DNA from: Septoria linicola
Lineage: Eukaryota > Ascomycota > Dothideomycetes > Mycosphaerellales > Mycosphaerellaceae
Length of the DNA: 64,000 nucleotides
NCBI GenBank assembly: GCA_024114885.1
Contig: CP099426.1
Coordinates: 1,860,001 to 1,924,000, forward strand
Direction: 5' to 3'
In this document: piece by piece, positions 10,079 through 21,656 of the stretch
How positions within the stretch are numbered: position 1 is the first letter of the stretch
Layout: each line of letters opens with the position of its first letter
The notes under the pieces: generated by a model
Databases searched by the model: none
Told to the model about the DNA's origin: nothing
The model's input: the letters and a program-made list of their open reading frames with translations, nothing else
Program-made: the position numbers and the translations under genes

Positions 10079-11950
10079 ATGGACGAGAAGAAGGCCCAGG
10101 CAGTAAGCCAGGTCGACGAGGTTGACCTCAGCAGAGCGACCACCGGCGATCTTGCCACAGTTGTCCACGAAGCGACCGAGAATGTGCACGAGCTTAGCAT
10201 TCGTGAAGCTCTTCGCCAGTACAAGCCTGCTGTGATCTGGTCCTTGATCATGAGCACCACCGTTATCATAGAAGGCTACGACACCAACCTGCTCTCGTAA
10301 GTGGAAAGACTGCCAGGAGGCGTCCATTCCTGCTTGATCATAGCTGACCTTCGATCTTCTACAGCAACTTCTTCGCATATCCATCCTTCCTCATCCGCTA
10401 TGGCGACTGGGTTGGAGTAACTTCACAAACGCCCAATGGATATCAGCTCACTGCAGCTTGGCAGGCCGGTCTCTCTCAGGGTGGAGGCGCAGGTTCTATC
10501 ATCGGCTGTCTTCTTGCTGGTGTCATCGTCTCCAAATATGGCTCCAAGAAGGCAGTACTCGGAGCGTTGATCGCTTTGAGCCTGGCAGTCTTCGTCGTCT
10601 TCTTTGCGCCTTCTCTGCCAGTCCTGGTCGTTGGTGAACTTCTTTGCGGTGTGCCCTGGTGAGTTCAATTCAATGAAGCCGAATGAGCAATGCGCTGACA
10701 CAATGCAGGGGCATGTTGGCCACGACGGCACCAGCTTACGCTTCTGAGGTCCTTCCAACTGCCCTGCGAACCTACATGACTTCATGCACGAACATGTGCT
10801 TCATTCTCGGCCAATTGATTTCTGCCGGCGTCCTCAAAGGTCTTTCTACACGCACCGATGAGTGGGGTTATAAGATCCCATTTGCGCTGCAGTGGGTGTG
10901 GCCAGCATTCTTGATCCCATTGATCTATTTTGCTCCCGAGTCGCCGTAAGTACTCGGAAAATCATGTCTCGCGATCTTAGGTCAACAACTGACGATTCCT
11001 CCAGATGGTATCTCGCCAGAATGGAACGCATGGATGACGCTTTGGCTTCTCTTAAGCGCCTGCAATCCAAGGACTGCCAGATCGACCCAAAGAAGACTCT
11101 CGCCACAATTGTCTACACCAACAACCTCGAGAAGCAGCTCTCTGTCGGCACACGATACATCGATTGCTTCAAGGGTACCGAACTTCGCCGCACCGAGATT
11201 GCATGCCTTTGCTTCGCTGGCCAGATTCTTTGTGGTATCTGCTTCGCATACAACTCTTCCTACTTCTTCTCTCAGGTTGGTCTCGGCGTCAGCGCGACAT
11301 ACTCTCTCGCACTAGGTGGCACTGGTCTGGCATTTGTCGGCTGCCTCGTCAACTGGTTCGCTCTCATGCCAAACTTCGGTCGTCGCACCATCTACATCTG
11401 GGGCATGGCAGGAATGTGCGCAATCCTCATGATCATCGGTGTACTCAATATCTGGACCTCGAACAACAATGTCGCCATGGCACAAGCTGTCCTGACTTTG
11501 GGCTGGACCTTCATCTTCCAACTGTCAGCGGGTCAGCTCGGATGGGCTCTCCCAGCAGAGATGGGCTCGACCAGATTACGACAGAAGACCATCTGCCTTG
11601 CCCGTGACTCCTCCAATATCACTGGCTTGATCGGAGGCACTCTCCAGCAATTCATGATGAATTCCCAGGCTTTGAACCTGAAGGGTCACACTGGATTCGT
11701 GTGGGGAGGCACATGCTTCGGTATGTTCGTCTGGTCTTACCTCCGCCTCCCAGAGACCTGGAACCGTACATACCATGAGCTCGACATTATTTTCGCCAAG
11801 AAAGTACCAGCACGCGAATTCGCTGGCACTGTTGTCAACCCACTCGATCTCGGTAGCTCCGATGATTTGATTGCAGAGGCCTCGAAGGAGGCTGCCAGGG
11901 AAGCTGTGAGCTCCGGCTCGATCGCCATTGCGCCAAAGCAAGAGGGTTGA
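10079..11950 (+). CDS. MFS sugar permease, alpha-glucoside/MAL type
   Basis: Four exons (10079-10296, 10365-10658, 10709-10945, 11005-11950) give 564 aa, the usual size for H+/sugar symporters of the major facilitator superfamily. Twelve hydrophobic segments are apparent. The first, VIWSLIMSTTVIIEGYDTNLL, has the GYDT signature of the maltose/alpha-glucoside permease branch. The inter-segment loop YGSKKAV stands in the usual RxGRR position, and LPETWNRTYHELDIIF ends the core (PETKGRT-like). A cytoplasmic N-terminus of about 65 residues precedes it. It is a plasma-membrane importer. Its place directly after an alpha-galactosidase suggests uptake of melibiose/raffinose-type or maltose-type sugars; the substrate is inferred, not seen. 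Confidence 0.88.
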
Positions 11951-12050
11951 GGGAATGAGTGATGGATAGGACCGGTGAGTCAACGGGACATGAGTACAAT
12001 GCCAGCGTGTCTGTAGACTTTCTAGTAGCGATCACATTCAACAGTTCTTA

Positions 12051-12090
12051 CATCAGCATCACCATCAGCATCACCATCAGCATCACCATC
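12051..12090 (+). repeat. 12-bp microsatellite (CATCAGCATCAC)
   Basis: Three full copies and part of a fourth of CATCAGCATCAC lie in the convergent gap between the permease and the ceramidase gene, outside both coding regions. Confidence 0.9.
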
Positions 12091-12133
12091 CTCTATCTCT
12101 ATTTCTATCATGGTCTTGAGTCTCCCACAAAGC

Positions 12134-13267
12134 TTAGGATGCTTTGGCATGCCCATTCAGTTCTACCATTCCTGCAAGATCTCGCAGAGTTGCCTTGGCT
12201 GGCCACGCAAAGCCTAAGTCGGGACTGCCCTCCGGACTGGTCAGGAATTCCACGAGCGCCATAAAAGTATATGCACCCATAGCAGTCAATACATGCCAGT
12301 AGCCGTGGCCTGTTGAAAGTCAGTATGGACCTCTTTCCCGCTTGTCATCATGGCACGTACCTTCCAACAGGATAGCCCAGGGATAGCCAACTTTATGTTT
12401 GAGTTTGGTCAAGGTCGGGCAGAACAGGTTATCGACATTCCAAATGAAGAATGCAAAGAGCGATGAGGCAGTCGCAAATGTGACCAGTGATCTCAATTTT
12501 ACACGCTGGGCCTTCTCCTTGATGCGGATGCGAATGATGTGCCGGATCCGTCTCGCCACTGTGATCGACATGCCGAAGAAGAGGATCACATGGAGAATGA
12601 ACTCGTCCGTAAGACAGTGATAGATCACAAAGGGAATGATGATCCCGAGGATAATCGCTGTGTTCCTTCGTTGAATCGCTCTTGGTTCTTGGAAAGTGTA
12701 TACCTGGAGCAAGACTGTTGCGATGGCCACATGCATTGAGAGCTCATCGGCTGTAACAACATCAGCTGCGCTAAAGGCAAAGAGGACGAATGTGAGTGAC
12801 GTACACATTTGAGTATGGTACTTCAGAGTCGTATGATATAAGCCGCTAAAGACCCCGACGCCGATCAGAGCGAAGTAAGACGAGTTGGTGATCGAGAATA
12901 TTCCAATATCGTGGCGTTTCGAGCGACGAATGCCATGGATACCATAGGCCACTGCACGATTGTTAGCCCTGGCCTGAGGATAGCCGTGTGATGCGTACCA
13001 TAAGCCAGACTCGTCACAGTGTTGAAGAATTCGGCAACGTAATAAGTCCACACATAGTCCTGGTCGACAAGGTCAACCACTTGTGCGTCTTGGCATTTAA
13101 CTATAAGGTCGTACCTCTTCGCAGAAGCTACAAGCTCGATGTCAGTCAAATTGCCCGATGGCAGATACACAACCTCAGTCGTACTTCACGTTGCTGGTGG
13201 GAGTACCCCAAAAGCCATGCAAGGATGTCGAGGATGATTGATCCCAGAGCTTGCCGTTAGTGTCCAT
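12134..13267 (-). CDS. Alkaline ceramidase (Ypc1/Ydc1 family)
   Basis: The proposed exons 13267-13185, 13114-12999, 12951-12805, 12750-12361 and 12309-12134 add up to 303 aa. Recognisable blocks are GFWGTPTSN (family G-x-W-G-x-x-T-S), DYVWTYYVAEFFNT, GVGVFSGLYHTTLKYHTQM with the metal-binding His, and SDELSMH directly after the third intron. Near the end is LLEGHGYWHVLTAMGAY with the paired His. These enzymes are multi-pass proteins of the ER/Golgi membrane that hydrolyse ceramides. The first intron is uncertain: the chosen GTACGA..GAGAG pair leaves about 12 extra residues between the S-N-V-K-Y-D part and DYVW, and drops the usual D-W-C-E. Everything after that is firm. Confidence 0.82.
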
Positions 13268-14948
13268 TTTGCTTGAAGCCTATGGCCAAGGTAGATGAGT
13301 CAAGAAACAGAGAAGCCGCTAAGTTAGGGTTGCTTAAACGAATGTGAGTTTCCGAATGAAAACCACCATGACTGCACACAAGAATGTATTCACTGGTGTC
13401 TTCACTTCTTCGGATGTCTCCGTCGTGGCGCAAACATTTATAGACCAGGATCGTCATTGGCAGCCCTAACGACGGGAGGCTCCCGTGCCGAGTGCCATCA
13501 CTTTTGACGCGTCTCCATTCTGTTGCAGTATACTACACCTGCGTATCAACAAGGAGACTTCGACATGAGCTTGACACCACTTGGTTCGTCCACTTCTCGA
13601 ACTGTGCAAGGTTCAGAAAAGACAGTTTCTCGATATCAGGGGAAAGTGTTGCGAAGCGTCGGCCCCGAAGCGCTCGGGTCAAGGCCACTGCATTTCCAGC
13701 TTTGAACGTGACTGTCAGGGCTGCGATCTTGCCCTCCCAGCCTACAATCCGTCTCTGTGAAGAGCGCACCGCTGTGCGGCTGGTTTTGAATCTTTTCAAA
13801 TGGATGAGTGATGCCGCAACTTCGATGAGCAGTATTTCAAACGACTCCGCCACCACGAGCTATGACCTGTACGCCACGGCTGAGGCACGTTGACGACCAG
13901 GAAGCTTAGCCTATACTGTCCCCAGGCTGATATCACCAGAGCCAGCGCCCGAGGAGATCACTATCCCAGCTCTATGCTGGACAAAGCACCCGGCATCAGA
14001 AATTACTAAATTCTTTCGACGCTATGCTTTCAATTCCTTCGTGGAACATGACGACCGTAAACTCGTGCCGATGCTAGAGCCCGATCGAATTACCGAAATG
14101 CGTCTCTGCAGAGCGTTTAGCTGGCCTGCCGAGGCTCATCCCAATTGAGGAAGAGGTCTACATTGCGCCTGAGTACGTACCAAAGCGATACAAGGTTCAA
14201 TTCTGCAAGAGAATCATTCTGTCCATGACCACCTGCGGGACTTCTGGCGCAAAAGCTGTACAGGCGTACCCGATGGCCCCTGGGAGCGATGTGTAACACC
14301 TCGCCTTTGGAATGTTCGCTAGTCATAGCACCACTAGTCCATTCCATCACGCACGATACTAGAGGCATCTGGACATCGCGTGTGTATGCCCTTTGGCTAT
14401 CCAAGATGGGCACTTACGCCGATTGCAGCTCTTTTCGTGCAGGACTTGGGAGCTACAGTAGCTTCGCTGCGATGGAGAACCTGGCAAAACGTCCTGCCAA
14501 GTCTCAGATGTCACGAAGATCGGCAGGGAACCTGGTTTTGCATCGCTTGGACCCTCAGGATCTGAGAACAAGCACCGACAGTTCGGCACGTGTAGCGCAA
14601 CTGTAAACGGCGTTCTGCCCTGGGGCTTCTGGTTGCGACGAATCACGATGCCGTATGTGACTACAGCCCCCGAGGGAGGCTCACAGCACTGCCAAATGGA
14701 GGCGTGGCGCCTTGTTTAGACTTTCGATGTCTTCCTGTCTACTGGGAGTAGCCCCGACCTCGCATCGGTACATCACCGGGTGCGGGTACTCCAGGAACGA
14801 CAGGCGGAATCATTGCAGATCAGCCGATCCTACAACCTAATGTGGTCTCCTTGGGCACAAGAGGTCTGCACGTTAGCGACACAGATTTAGAGTCCACCTC
14901 CATCTTCTGAGGGACGAACAACCACAAGCTTGGCACACACCATCGACA
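13268..14948. other. Large gap with decayed coding-like sequence
   Basis: No intact gene is seen. From about 13933 to 14148 one plus frame without ATG reads like protein (IPALCWTKHPASEITKFF, EPDRITEMRLCRAFSW) and stops. From about 14149 to 14297 another frame continues (EEEVYIAPEYVPKRYKVQF). This looks like the remains of a gene with lost frame. I cannot name its family. Confidence 0.4.
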
Positions 14949-16379
14949 ATGGCAGTCATTAGGGCAGTGATCAGCGATGACAATATCATCAAAAGCAAAT
15001 TCCTATTAGCGGGAGAAGTTGTATCACTCGTCACAGCGATGGCTTCTTTACCGATCATAGCTATATTCTTCTGGCAGCGCCTTCTTCAGGCCAGACACAC
15101 GTCTTTGACGCTGGCTTCGTGCTCTTTGCTAGTGGTGAGTTGGACCCGAGCACTTCATCATCGGCATGAAACTGATCATGCAGACATATGTTGCCAACTT
15201 CTTCTTCGTCTTCGTCCTCACCGTAGTCATACACATCCGGGCGGAAACACAGAGTCTGTGCGAGGCGTCTATTTTGATATGTGAGTAGTCCATGCAGGAT
15301 TGGAACGCCAGCTGACTCTGATCATCAGGCTTGACGCTGTACGTCGTAAGCAAGATGGCTGCCTTCATCTTCCTCATCGAACGAGCGTACATAATCTCGT
15401 GGCCGGTCACACCCCGATATAAGACGCCGGAATACATACTGAGCTGTATTGGCATTTTCGCTCCATACGTCGCAGTATCAGCTCTCTCGATCAAGTAGTA
15501 CGTCCGCATTAGGAACTTCAATGACGCTTTCGGTGCCGGGTGCTGATCTTGCGGTAGCCACATCGCCATGGTCAACGAAGCTAGAGTCTGCATCATCGGC
15601 ATACAGATGTGAGGTTTGTGCATCATCTATATCTTCAACACGACTAATGATTGCAATTCAGGTACGCTCTCGTGCCACTTCTCCTGGTCGAGGTGCTGTC
15701 ATATGTGCGTCTTCTCTACATCTTCGAAGCTCAGTGGGTCCGCTAACAGGATTTCAGTTGTACTTGACCATCCGGTTCCTCGTCCCACTAGTGACTGTTC
15801 ACTTTGGAGGACAAGGTCTTTTGCTTCCGCTCCGACGGGTCGTCATTCGGACTTGCGTTGGCACTGGAATCACTATGATGTCCACGTTGGCTGTCAAAGT
15901 GTCTCTCACAATGTTCAATGGAGAGCCTGCCTGGCTATGTTGCATGACTTGCAAGATCGACGGTAAGCCGTGACTTCCTACAGCGCCCAGAGTAACACTC
16001 TAATATATAACATGCAGCACTCATCGCCTGCGCCATTCTCCATTGGATCACCATGCCCGAAGCGCAAGATGATGGAGAACATGGAACGCCACAGGCTCTG
16101 GGAATCGGCTTCGACAAAGAAAGTGCAACTGTTGTCGCAACCTCTCAGAGCTCTAGCTTGAACAGGGCGCCTTCCGATGCTCCGCACTTTGGCTTGAAGG
16201 AAGTTCTGTGAGTATGCAAGCACATTGGCCGGCTGTCACAACGAAGGCAGGCTGATGTAGGATACATGAAGGCACAAGGTGATTCCGAGCAGCTGGAAAG
16301 GGACGACCTGACTAGGTCGACGAGTTCGCTTACCGTTTCGAGCATGAAGGACGTATGGGAAGTCAACACATCAGATTAG
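14949..16379 (+). CDS. Multi-pass fungal membrane protein, unknown
   Basis: Eight exons are proposed: 14949-15134, 15184-15280, 15329-15497, 15558-15608, 15662-15704, 15758-15962, 16018-16207 and 16247-16379. They sum to 357 aa with every phase agreeing. At least six hydrophobic segments are seen, including FLLAGEVVSLVTAMASLPII, YVANFFFVFVLTVVIHI, MAAFIFLIERAYIISW, ILSCIGIFAPYVAVSALSI and ALVPLLLVEVLSYLYLTI. The ERAYII..TPRYK loop and the YLTIRFLVPL segment resemble a widespread unnamed family of fungal seven-helix proteins. The hydrophilic tail is Ser/Thr rich. The last intron (16208-16246) is only 39 bp; without it the protein ends at 16211. Function is unknown. Confidence 0.65.
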
Positions 16380-16988
16380 ATCGTGATGCAAGCGGAGAAG
16401 AATGTCAGCATTAAAATAGTGAAGTCATCAGCCTAGTCAACTATCTGCTCATATAGGCATGATGCATTGTGGGCTTGCAGGAGCCGGAAAGCAGTCTCCT
16501 ATTAATCTCTTTCTTCTGCTTCTCAAGAGCTGGCTGTCATCTCCTTTAGGGCTCGGAAGCGCATGAAGGACTCAGTGATTAACATTAATATTTATGATCT
16601 GTGGTCTCATTAGAAGATCGTAGGACGAGGCGTTCAATTGGAAAGCTATTGCAGAATCTATGGGTAACACAGGCGCTCCCGATCGCCCTTATTACAAGAA
16701 CCATGTTTTCTTGATGCGCAAACGCAACTTCTCGGTGCAGTATTTATGTGCGCGACGTATGTCCAAGCAGAAAAGTGAACCTTGGCTGTGTCTGGCAGCC
16801 GCTCCTGTCGTAGCACCGTAGTATCCCCACCCCGAACCCCCAGCTACACTCCTGCCTTTACGACAACAAAACAAGATTCCACAAAGAAACTCCAAGACCT
16901 TCTTCAAGACACTCGAGGATTGCGCAGGTCCCAAGAGTCTGCATGACTGAGCTCATAGCAATCATCAGTCCTTGGTCGTGTAATAATT
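16380..16988. other. Intergenic, no gene seen
   Basis: AT-richer non-coding sequence lies between convergent genes. No domain, repeat or RNA gene was recognised. Confidence 0.6.
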
Positions 16989-18947
16989 CTAACCTTGGCC
17001 AAAGGAGTAGTAAGGGTGTCCTGCGTCGTCGAACGACCAGTAGCCTTCACCAGATGTCGGGACTGGGACTGGCAGATCTTCACCATTCTGCTCGGTCCTA
17101 AAGTCGTAAGATGAGAACTTAAGTAGAGCTGTAGAGGACGTGTCCGGGAAGGAGTCAATTGCTCCCTCGTTGATGACGGAGGACTGCGGAGCTGTATACT
17201 CCTGTAGCTGTGACATGGACTTTTCTGTCGGCTCCGAGCCTTTGACGCCGATCGCCACTTCTGCTCCCAAGTCCTCCTTGAGCGCAGGGGCTTTCACACC
17301 TCTGCGGATTTGATCTTTGTCCCAGCGGTCCTGTCGCGTCTTCGCAGTGCTGACATCGTTCAGCTTGGTCGATAAGTATTGACGAGGCGAGACCACCATC
17401 TCAAGGATGTTCGTGTTGGTGACCACGTCCTTAGCAACCCACTTGTACTTCTTGACGATGTCAATCAACAAAGTGACACGCTGGAAGAAAATAATGAGAA
17501 GTCGAGAGTATAATTGCCTTTCTTCATGGAAAGCTTGTCGGTGTCGTACACTTTGGCAGATGTATCCTCAATAGGCTGGCCGAGTAGATTGACGTCGTTA
17601 ATTGGGATCCCTTCTCCTCGATCATGGAGATCCAGAGCGCACTGAATCAGCAGACAGATGCAAGTGCTGCTATCTTCGAGATCCGCCATTTGTTTGAGTA
17701 CGATATCGTACTGGTATCGATTCTTTTCCGCGAAGCTGCGTCGTTCTTCTCCGCTTCGAAGGTAGCCCGGGGTGGCATCTGCACCTGGCTCTGTGGCAAT
17801 TGCTTCGAGCATCATTTGTTGCAAAGTTGCACGTGTGCTGGATTCAAGGTCTTCCACACCAATAGCTACACCCGTTGGCGGAGGCAAGTAAGAAACAGCA
17901 GAGCCAACGCGGAGCAAGTGATAGAGCGCCTGTTCTCTGCTGCTGAACTTCTGGACGAAGATGGGACTGCTTTCTGGCACGTTTCCAGCACGCTGCTTCA
18001 GCAGAGTGACGGCCTCTTCATCGCCCATATGACTGATGAGAGTGCTGAGATCCTTTGTGATCTTCGATCTGCGCGGTGACGCAGGCTTTCTTGCAGTCCT
18101 CGCTTGATCGGCTTTGCGTCTCGGACGCTTGCTTGGCGTGGGGCTTTCGCCCTGAGATAAGGCGTCTTGTCTGCGCTTTTTGGAGAGAGGATCTGGTTGC
18201 ATTGCGTCTTTGTGCGAGCCAGCATCTGTACTGACTTGGGGAGAATTGTGCAGGGATTGCGGAAGTGCCATGTCGACATTGCGTGCTGACATATCAGGCC
18301 AAGTAGCTGCACTTTGAGGATCTTGTGAGCCGTACACAGCTGGATGAGGAACAGCTATGTGGAAGTTGGTTGAGTAAGGAGTGACCGGCCGGAGAGTAGA
18401 CGACGGAGCAGAGTCGGGCAGTCCGAAGTCGACACCTTGTGTGACCGTCCCGTGCTGCGACGACTGGCCTGGTAGGTACTGATAGCCGCTCGCTTGTGTC
18501 CGTGAGCTAGTGCTCTGCTGCTGATACCTGTACATTGGCGCAGTCGGCATCAGCGAAGAAGGATCGAATATTCAGCTCGCTGCGCTGTTGTTGCTGGACG
18601 AGGCTGCAGCACACGATCGTCTTCAGTGTAGTCAAAGAGAGCAGTCCGGGGGTAGTTCTGATCAATGTCAACTTCTGTGATCAAGACATGTGGTGATCCC
18701 TTACGTGAGGGTATATGGGCGGGCCTTGCTGGCTGTGCACCGCATAGCCATCAGCGCCCTGACTCCAGTACAAGCGCGCACTGCTCGTACTTGTGGTCAT
18801 GTCTGCAGACCGCAAAGACTGCTGCGGCATATATGCTAATTCTTGAGGTGGAATGCCAGCGTTTTGATCACTCCAAAAAGTGTCAGGGAAGCCGCTCATC
18901 TGTTCTGCGTCGGCAGTGCCGTGATTTTCGTGATGGTTGTCTTTCAT
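16989..18947 (-). CDS. Unknown protein, family X copy 1
   Basis: The firm part is a long exon from about 18538 down to 17552, a 71-bp intron 17551-17481, and a last exon 17480-16989. The splice joins DTSAK to RVTLLIDIVKKYKWVAKD. An upstream exon 18947-18705 with a good GTAAGG donor, and a short one 18657-18613, probably form the 5' end; the join into the long exon is unsettled. The middle is basic (KKRRQ, SKRPRRKADQ), a likely nuclear signal, and is flanked by low-complexity Ser/Pro/Gln. The C-terminal block YKWVAKDVVTNTNI..VVSPRQYL matches the gene at 26870-28192 (DKYVAHDIVTGTNI..VRSPAAYM). I know no function. A regulatory or chromatin-linked protein is possible from composition only. Confidence 0.6.
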
Positions 18948-20247
18948 GTCAGCGTCAGGACCACACTGTATATCAGTGGTACCATGTGGTTGTCGATGAC
19001 AAGGTTGAGTCTAGGAAGCTCGTGGCCTTGAAGTGATTTAAGTAACGTCTGCCAGCAGTGCGACGTCCGCTTCACACGTGTGCGTATGCAGGATAAGTGA
19101 GACCTGGCCTGGCAGTGAGGAGTGAAAGGCGATGGCCAAGCGCAGCCAGACTGTCGACATCCGCCGATATGACCACATCCAGTGGCCACAATGTGAAGGC
19201 CTGCTGCTGTTGTTATTGTTGCGATGCTGACTTCTTCAATAGGCGAATGACACGCCTTGCGGACAATAGGTATGCGTTGCATTGTCGCTTCACTCACGGC
19301 CAATCGCCGCTGTATATCGTGGCTTCAGCTTATGCGGTAATGGTGCGTGAATTGATGCGCTGACAGTCCGGGTCATCGCACTCACGCCTTGCGCCTCCAT
19401 AGTCCCTAATCGTGAACCAATGTGTATACGTCGAGACAAGCTTGACTCGTACTCTGCGATGCATATACCCTCACCGCATGAAGCCTGGGGACATGCAGGC
19501 CACACTTGGGTTGGCAGGCGAGTTTCCAAGGCATTGCTAGAGAGGAGATTTTGCAGCCTCCAGCCGGTCACACTCCTAAGCAGATCTTCGAGCCTGCGAA
19601 AACTGTGCATACTGTCGGAAAGTAGACGTGAGAAGCATGTACCATACTGCGAAGATAGCAGGCTGATGAAGCAGTATTTCCTTGTTCCAACATCATCTCC
19701 GTCATTCTGCCGTACTTCTGTATTGCAACCAAGAAGGCAGGCGAGACGATTTCGCCAAAATCCCAGAAACTGACTACTGAGCTGTGAGAAAGATTGCTTG
19801 AAAAGTGCGCGGCGTGCACAGAGAAAATAGAATAAAGAGACCTCCAGGAAGCCGCGTAGTCGATGTCAAGAGAGCTTGGAGCAGATTGATCTCGGATTCG
19901 GATTGAGTCAAATTAGCTTAGCCGAGAACTGCCGATACTGCGCTGCGGGTAAGAGCGTGAAAAAGAGATGACTTCGCCCAAGGCCATGTCAAGTACAACG
20001 ACAATTTCATCATGGAGCAGATGAATGGAAATCGCCACACTCCTGCAGTGGGATCAGTGCGGTGTATCTGTGGTCGCCCTGCTGAAATGTTGCGTGGTGC
20101 GAATCTTCTGTAGTGCAATCCTTCGATCTGCACGCGGTATTCCAGCTGAACTCCTCCCACATCTGCACTATGATATCCCTATCTGTTCACACATTGGAGC
20201 AACAAGAGGACTAAGTTCAAATCTCGCGCGGAAAGCAGTCTTGTAGC
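18948..20247. other. Intergenic, no gene seen
   Basis: This 1.3-kb divergent region lies between family X copy 1 and the sulfotransferase-like gene. Open frames are short and out of context. No repeat or tRNA could be supported. Confidence 0.55.
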
Positions 20248-21209
20248 ATGGCATCTTTACACTTCCGGGAACCTAAGCCTGGAGCCAAGCTCCAGGTCAT
20301 CGGAGCAGGCCTTCCACGAACTGGAACGAATTCCTTCTGCGCTGCTCTTGAAATCCTCCTCGATGGGCCATGCTATCATGCTGGAGTCCAATGGGGTGCA
20401 AATGGTGCCACAGACGAGAGACACATCAAGACAATGATATCAGCTGCTGGGCAGTACCCGTACGATGCGTCCACTAGAGCCGCTGTTCAGGAGGATCTCG
20501 CTCGGCTGCTGAATGGCTATGTGGCGGTAGCAGATCCGCCACTTTCAATTCTCTACGCTGAGTTGCTTCAGATGTCTCCGGACGCGAAAGTCATTGTGAC
20601 AGTCCGCGAACGAGAGACATGGACCAAGTCGATGCTGGACATCATCAAGACCTCCCAGCCTGCTCTAGCAGGCCTTCTGTTCTTCTGGCTTCCGAGTGTG
20701 AGATGGCTACCGAAATTTGCCACCGCGTTGACGAATCTCTTCTACCAGAAACATGGGGTTGAGATGAAGGATCCGCAAACCTGCATCGCTGTATGGGACC
20801 GCCACAAGACTCAGCTCGAAGAGACTGTGCCAAAGAGACAGCTTTTCTACTTCAATGTCAAAGATGGCTGGGAGCCGCTGTGTGAGGTAAGAGCATCGCG
20901 TTGCCGGAGGGATGCAAGCTGATTCGCAATGTTATGAAGATTTTGGATCGACCAATACCAGATGTGCCCTTCCCAAGATTGAATGATGCAAGAGATCTCG
21001 AGTATCATTTCAAGAATCTAGCTGCGAGAGGCTTGGCTAGATGGGCACTGTTTGTGGTAGTCTTTTCGGCCATTTTGTGCGGCTCTGCCCTGCTTGCTCA
21101 TGCTTTGCTCAGTAGCCCGCCTGCTCTTGTGCACAATAGCTATGATCTGATCTCAAGAGTGGGCGCGGGAATGCTGATCGCCATTCCTATACTTTTGCTA
21201 TACATCTGA
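20248..21209 (+). CDS. P-loop sulfotransferase-like protein (Sulfotransfer_4 type)
   Basis: Exons 20248-20886 and 20940-21209 are joined in phase 0 and give 302 aa. Near the N-terminus is VIGAGLPRTGTNSF, the P-loop-like PAPS-binding motif of this fungal family. It is followed by LEILLDGPCYHAG, VADPPLSILYAELLQMSPDAKVIVTVRERETW (shortened here from the conserved stretch) and, across the splice, GWEPLCEILDRPIPDVPFPRLND. A hydrophobic segment near the C-terminus (WALFVVVFSAILCGSALLA) and a second at the very end suggest a membrane anchor. The proteins are usually annotated as sulfotransferase or NAD-dependent epimerase-like, but the real reaction is rarely known. The length is typical. Confidence 0.85.
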
Positions 21210-21656
21210 GATATCTATCTCGGGCTTACTTTGGCATCACCATCTCAGCAGATTGCACTTCGACACTCAACCTGCGAAGAAGGCTGGACCCAATCATAGA
21301 CTTACACGGTCATTGATCAAGTCTGTCACTTGGTAGTATCGCTAACTTCGGTTCTTTTCTTGATTGTACGCGATCTATCTGCATGTGCCCATTGCAATCG
21401 ACATCGATCTCTGGACGCTGTTTGAACGAACCTTTCCCGTACGCATACTTCTTCTACGCTGTGGAAACGGGCTTCAGACTGTATTTCGAACTACATCCTA
21501 GATCACCCATCGCGAGCAGCGCTCACTTCATGCGGTACTCCGTTCAAGAGAGAAATGTCTCTCTCGCCAAGGGCAACATCCATCTTCTGGATCCGGTCAG
21601 GCTGACTGGCACGGGTTCCCCTGCATGTGCTGAAGCAGCAGCAGGCTGTCAAAATC
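21210..21656. other. Intergenic, no gene seen
   Basis: This is convergent 3' flanking sequence. Short frames only. Confidence 0.55.

Noticed and set aside
13533..13856. 107-codon minus-strand frame opposite a 133-codon plus frame
   Set aside because: Neither shows a domain, signal or splice logic; could not choose between them.
20205..20245. GTTCAAATC resembling a tRNA B box
   Set aside because: No matching A box or cloverleaf could be drawn at a fitting distance.
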